The position numbers and the translations under genes are program-made. Below, in pieces: positions 49,001 through 52,993 of a DNA stretch of 52,993 nt. The first letter of the stretch is position 1. Each line of letters begins with the position of its first letter. The stretch covers positions 1 through 52,993 of the forward strand of contig JAEXAH010000053.1 in assembly GCA_023458315.1 (NCBI GenBank), in the 5' to 3' direction. The notes beneath the pieces were generated by a model that was given only the letters and a program-made list of their open reading frames with translations, did not search any database and was not told where the DNA came from. This DNA comes from Pseudomonadota bacterium. Its GTDB lineage: Bacteria; Pseudomonadota; Alphaproteobacteria; Rhodospirillales; Magnetospirillaceae.

Positions 49001-49037
49001 ATATCCCGTTGACATATCCCGGGGCGATCCCACATCC
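49001..49037 (+). promoter_or_regulatory. Candidate vapBC promoter
   Basis: A perfect -35 TTGACA at 49009-49014 sits between two ATATCCC copies (49001-49007, 49014-49020) that could be an operator for the VapBC complex. The -10 is poor (CATCCT about 18 nt later). vapB starts at 49068. Confidence 0.35.
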
Positions 49038-49067
49038 TGAGCCAAAGCGGATAGGAAGGGCGTCGCC

Positions 49068-49289
49068 ATGACCCGTACCACCCTGTTTCACAGCAACCGG
49101 TCCCAGGCCGTGCGCCTGCCCAAGGATGTGGCGTTCCCGGAGGGGGTGCGCGAGGTGGCGATCCTGCGCGACGGGGCGCGGCGGGTGATCGTTCCGGCCA
49201 ATGCGGTGTGGGACGATTTCTTCGCGGCGCCGGGGGTGGATTTGGGCGAGCGGGATCAACCGGCCATGCAGGACCGCGAAAGCCTGTAG
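49068..49289 (+). CDS. vapB: VapB-family antitoxin (AbrB/SpoVT type)
   Basis: 73 residues. The N-terminus TTLFHSNRSQAVRLPKDVAF followed by VREVAILRDGARRVIVPA is the swapped-hairpin AbrB-type DNA-binding domain of VapB antitoxins. The C-terminal tail should block the toxin active site. GGAAGGG ribosome-binding site upstream. The stop is one base from the vapC start. Together a type II toxin-antitoxin pair. Confidence 0.9.
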   Translation: MTRTTLFHSNRSQAVRLPKDVAFPEGVREVAILRDGARRVIVPANAVWDDFFAAPGVDLGERDQPAMQDRESL

Positions 49290-49290
49290 C

Positions 49291-49695
49291 ATGCTGCGTT
49301 ACATGCTCGACACCAATCTGTGCATCCGGGTGTTGCGCGACCGCCCGCCGGGTTTGCGCGACCGCTTCAACGCCGAGGCGGCGGCGCTGTGCATTTCCTC
49401 CGTCACCCTGGCTGAATTGCTGCATGGCGCCGAGAAGTCGCAGCGCCCGGTGGAAACCCGCCACCGGGTCGAGGATTTCGCCGCCCGCCTTGCGGTGCTG
49501 CCGTTCGACGATGCCGCCGCCGCCCATTACGGCGACATCCGGGCCGATCTGGAACGGCGGGGGCAGGTGATCGGCCCCTACGATCTGATGATCGCCGGGC
49601 ACGCCCGCTGCAAGGGGCTGGTGGTGGTGACGGGCAATCTGGGCGAATTCACCCGCGTCGCCGGGCTGCGCGCCGAAGATTGGCTGGCGGGTTAA
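49291..49695 (+). CDS. vapC: VapC-family PIN-domain ribonuclease toxin
   Basis: 134 residues with a complete PIN domain: MLDTN (first metal Asp), LAELLHGAEKS (Glu), GPYDLMIAGHA (Asp) and VVTGNLGEFTRVAGL at the C-terminal metal site. GPYDxxIAGHA and the length match the tRNA(fMet)-cleaving VapC group. All acidic residues are present, so it is probably active. Its TAA is shared with the stop of the convergent cyclase-like gene. Confidence 0.92.
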   Translation: MLRYMLDTNLCIRVLRDRPPGLRDRFNAEAAALCISSVTLAELLHGAEKSQRPVETRHRVEDFAARLAVLPFDDAAAAHYGDIRADLERRGQVIGPYDLMIAGHARCKGLVVVTGNLGEFTRVAGLRAEDWLAG

Positions 49696-50234
49696 TCCCG
49701 CGGCCGCCGGTCCTCGGTGCCGATATAGGTCACTGGGGGCGTGTGCTTGCGCAGCAGGGTGCGGGTGTCCGGCGATAACAGACGGAACACCGGGGCGGTG
49801 ACGGTCAGGCCGGTGCCTTGCAGGGTGAAGGCACCAGCGACCGGGCGGCCGAACACGTCCAGGATTTCCTGGCCGGGGGCGCCGATCAGGCCCAGGGCTA
49901 CCGGGCCGACATCGGCCTTGATGCCGATGCGGCTGGTATAGCCGCGCTGGCCCAGCCATTCGTTGGCTTCGGCACGCAGGGAAATCAGGGCGTTCAGGGC
50001 GTGGTCGGCATCCGCTGACGGGAAGACGGTCAGGGCATTATCGCCCAGGGTCTTGATCTGCCGCCCCCCGGCCTCGGCGACACGGGCGCCGGTCAGGGCG
50101 AACAGGCCGGACATGATGTCCATGACCCCGGCCAGGGTCGCGGCCTCGGCGTATTGGTGCAGCCAGTGGGTTTCGATGATGGCGACAAGCATGTCGTGCT
50201 GCGCGGGCAGGCGCAGGTCGGTCCAGAAGGGCAT
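49692..50234 (-). CDS. Degenerate class III adenylyl/guanylyl cyclase-like protein
   Basis: 180 residues. The cyclase fold is recognisable from GRQIKTLGDNALTVFP (second metal Asp kept) and IGIKADVGPVALGLIG. The first metal-binding Asp expected in the N-terminal strand is not found (MLVAIIETHW), and the transition-state Asn/Arg of the xxNxxxR motif appear replaced (GRPVAGAFTLQG). It is therefore likely inactive as a cyclase and may be a binding or regulatory protein. GGAG precedes the ATG by 8 nt. It lies downstream of metH. Confidence 0.7.
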   Translation of the reverse strand: MPFWTDLRLPAQHDMLVAIIETHWLHQYAEAATLAGVMDIMSGLFALTGARVAEAGGRQIKTLGDNALTVFPSADADHALNALISLRAEANEWLGQRGYTSRIGIKADVGPVALGLIGAPGQEILDVFGRPVAGAFTLQGTGLTVTAPVFRLLSPDTRTLLRKHTPPVTYIGTEDRRPRD

Positions 50235-50360
50235 GGGGTTTCTCCCGACGAATGGGCGAATGGCAAGCGGCCCACAGGTCCGCCAGTGTCGGAGGAAGAA
50301 TCGCCGGTCCCTATGCCCGGCAGTTGGCGCGATGGTGTGGCAACGCGCCTGAAACGTCAA

Positions 50361-50400
50361 GGCCCCCACCCCGGCCCTCCCCCGCTGGTGCGGGGGAGGG
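50361..50400. repeat. GC-rich palindromic repeat downstream of metH
   Basis: Stem CCCTCCCCCGC (50375-50385) and GCGGGGGAGGG (50390-50400) with TGGT loop, preceded by CCCCCACCCCGG. It begins 11 nt after the metH stop on that gene's strand and may serve as terminator. Same family as 48753-48794. Confidence 0.75.
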
Positions 50401-50411
50401 GGGAGAGGGGT

Positions 50412-52993
<2,582 letters not shown>

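Overview
The window is high-GC bacterial chromosome. Gene content and order (F1 ATP synthase operon atpHAGDC with no F0 genes, priA just upstream, a tsaE-amgK-murU-addB-addA run, AddAB instead of RecBCD, a nadA-nadC-nadB operon, gap-pgk, a large MetH) point to an alphaproteobacterium, most likely a Rhodospirillales member of the Magnetospirillum type. That placement is inference from families and synteny. Most of the window is vertically inherited housekeeping DNA with dense, overlapping operons. The accessory material sits in a few small islands.

Layout. 0.2-6.5 kb: a minus-strand operon, histidinol-phosphatase-like gene then yejA-yejB-yejE-yejF (an oligopeptide/microcin-C-type ABC importer). 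6.5-7.0 kb: a GxxExxY (PD-(D/E)XK-fold) gene boxed by a perfect 27-bp inverted repeat. 7.1-8.8 kb: kdsB and pheA. 8.8-9.4 kb: a TetR regulator. 9.4-9.7 kb: dispersed repeats. 9.7-18.5 kb: tsaE, amgK, murU, addB, addA on the minus strand (tRNA t6A modification, peptidoglycan sugar recycling, double-strand-break repair), with a repeat between addB and addA. 18.5-19.1 kb: a BrnT/BrnA toxin-antitoxin pair. 19.1-21.3 kb: DUF484, DUF805 and xerC. 21.4-23.6 kb: priA. 23.8-28.8 kb: atpHAGDC, ending at a strong terminator. 28.8-31.7 kb: a diiron ferritin-like protein and a chemoreceptor, convergent on a shared terminator.

32.0-36.3 kb is the most unusual part. A tRNA-Leu(UAA) gene is followed by two tandem units of about 2.2 kb. 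Each unit holds a peptidoglycan-binding-domain gene and a secreted Sel1-repeat gene, both pointing back at the tRNA. A 53-nt copy of the tRNA 3' half separates the units. Both units have nearly identical ends (tRNA 3' half plus the last ~28 codons of the Sel1 gene; the N-terminal half and upstream region of the peptidoglycan-binding gene) and strongly diverged interiors of equal length. This is a cassette-like, polymorphic arrangement.

36.3-40.6 kb: nadA-nadC-nadB with two small trailing genes (a cyclic-nucleotide-binding protein and a small exported protein). 40.9-45.3 kb: a stand-alone receiver protein, a Cys-rich small protein, a P2-type Ca2+-ATPase-like pump, a 28-residue membrane protein and a NarL-type regulator. 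45.7-48.8 kb: a small protein, a cluster of strong hairpins with G-tract loops, then gap and pgk. 48.8-49.7 kb: another dispersed repeat and a VapBC pair. 49.7-53.0 kb: a degenerate class III cyclase-like protein and a 5'-truncated metH running off the right edge.
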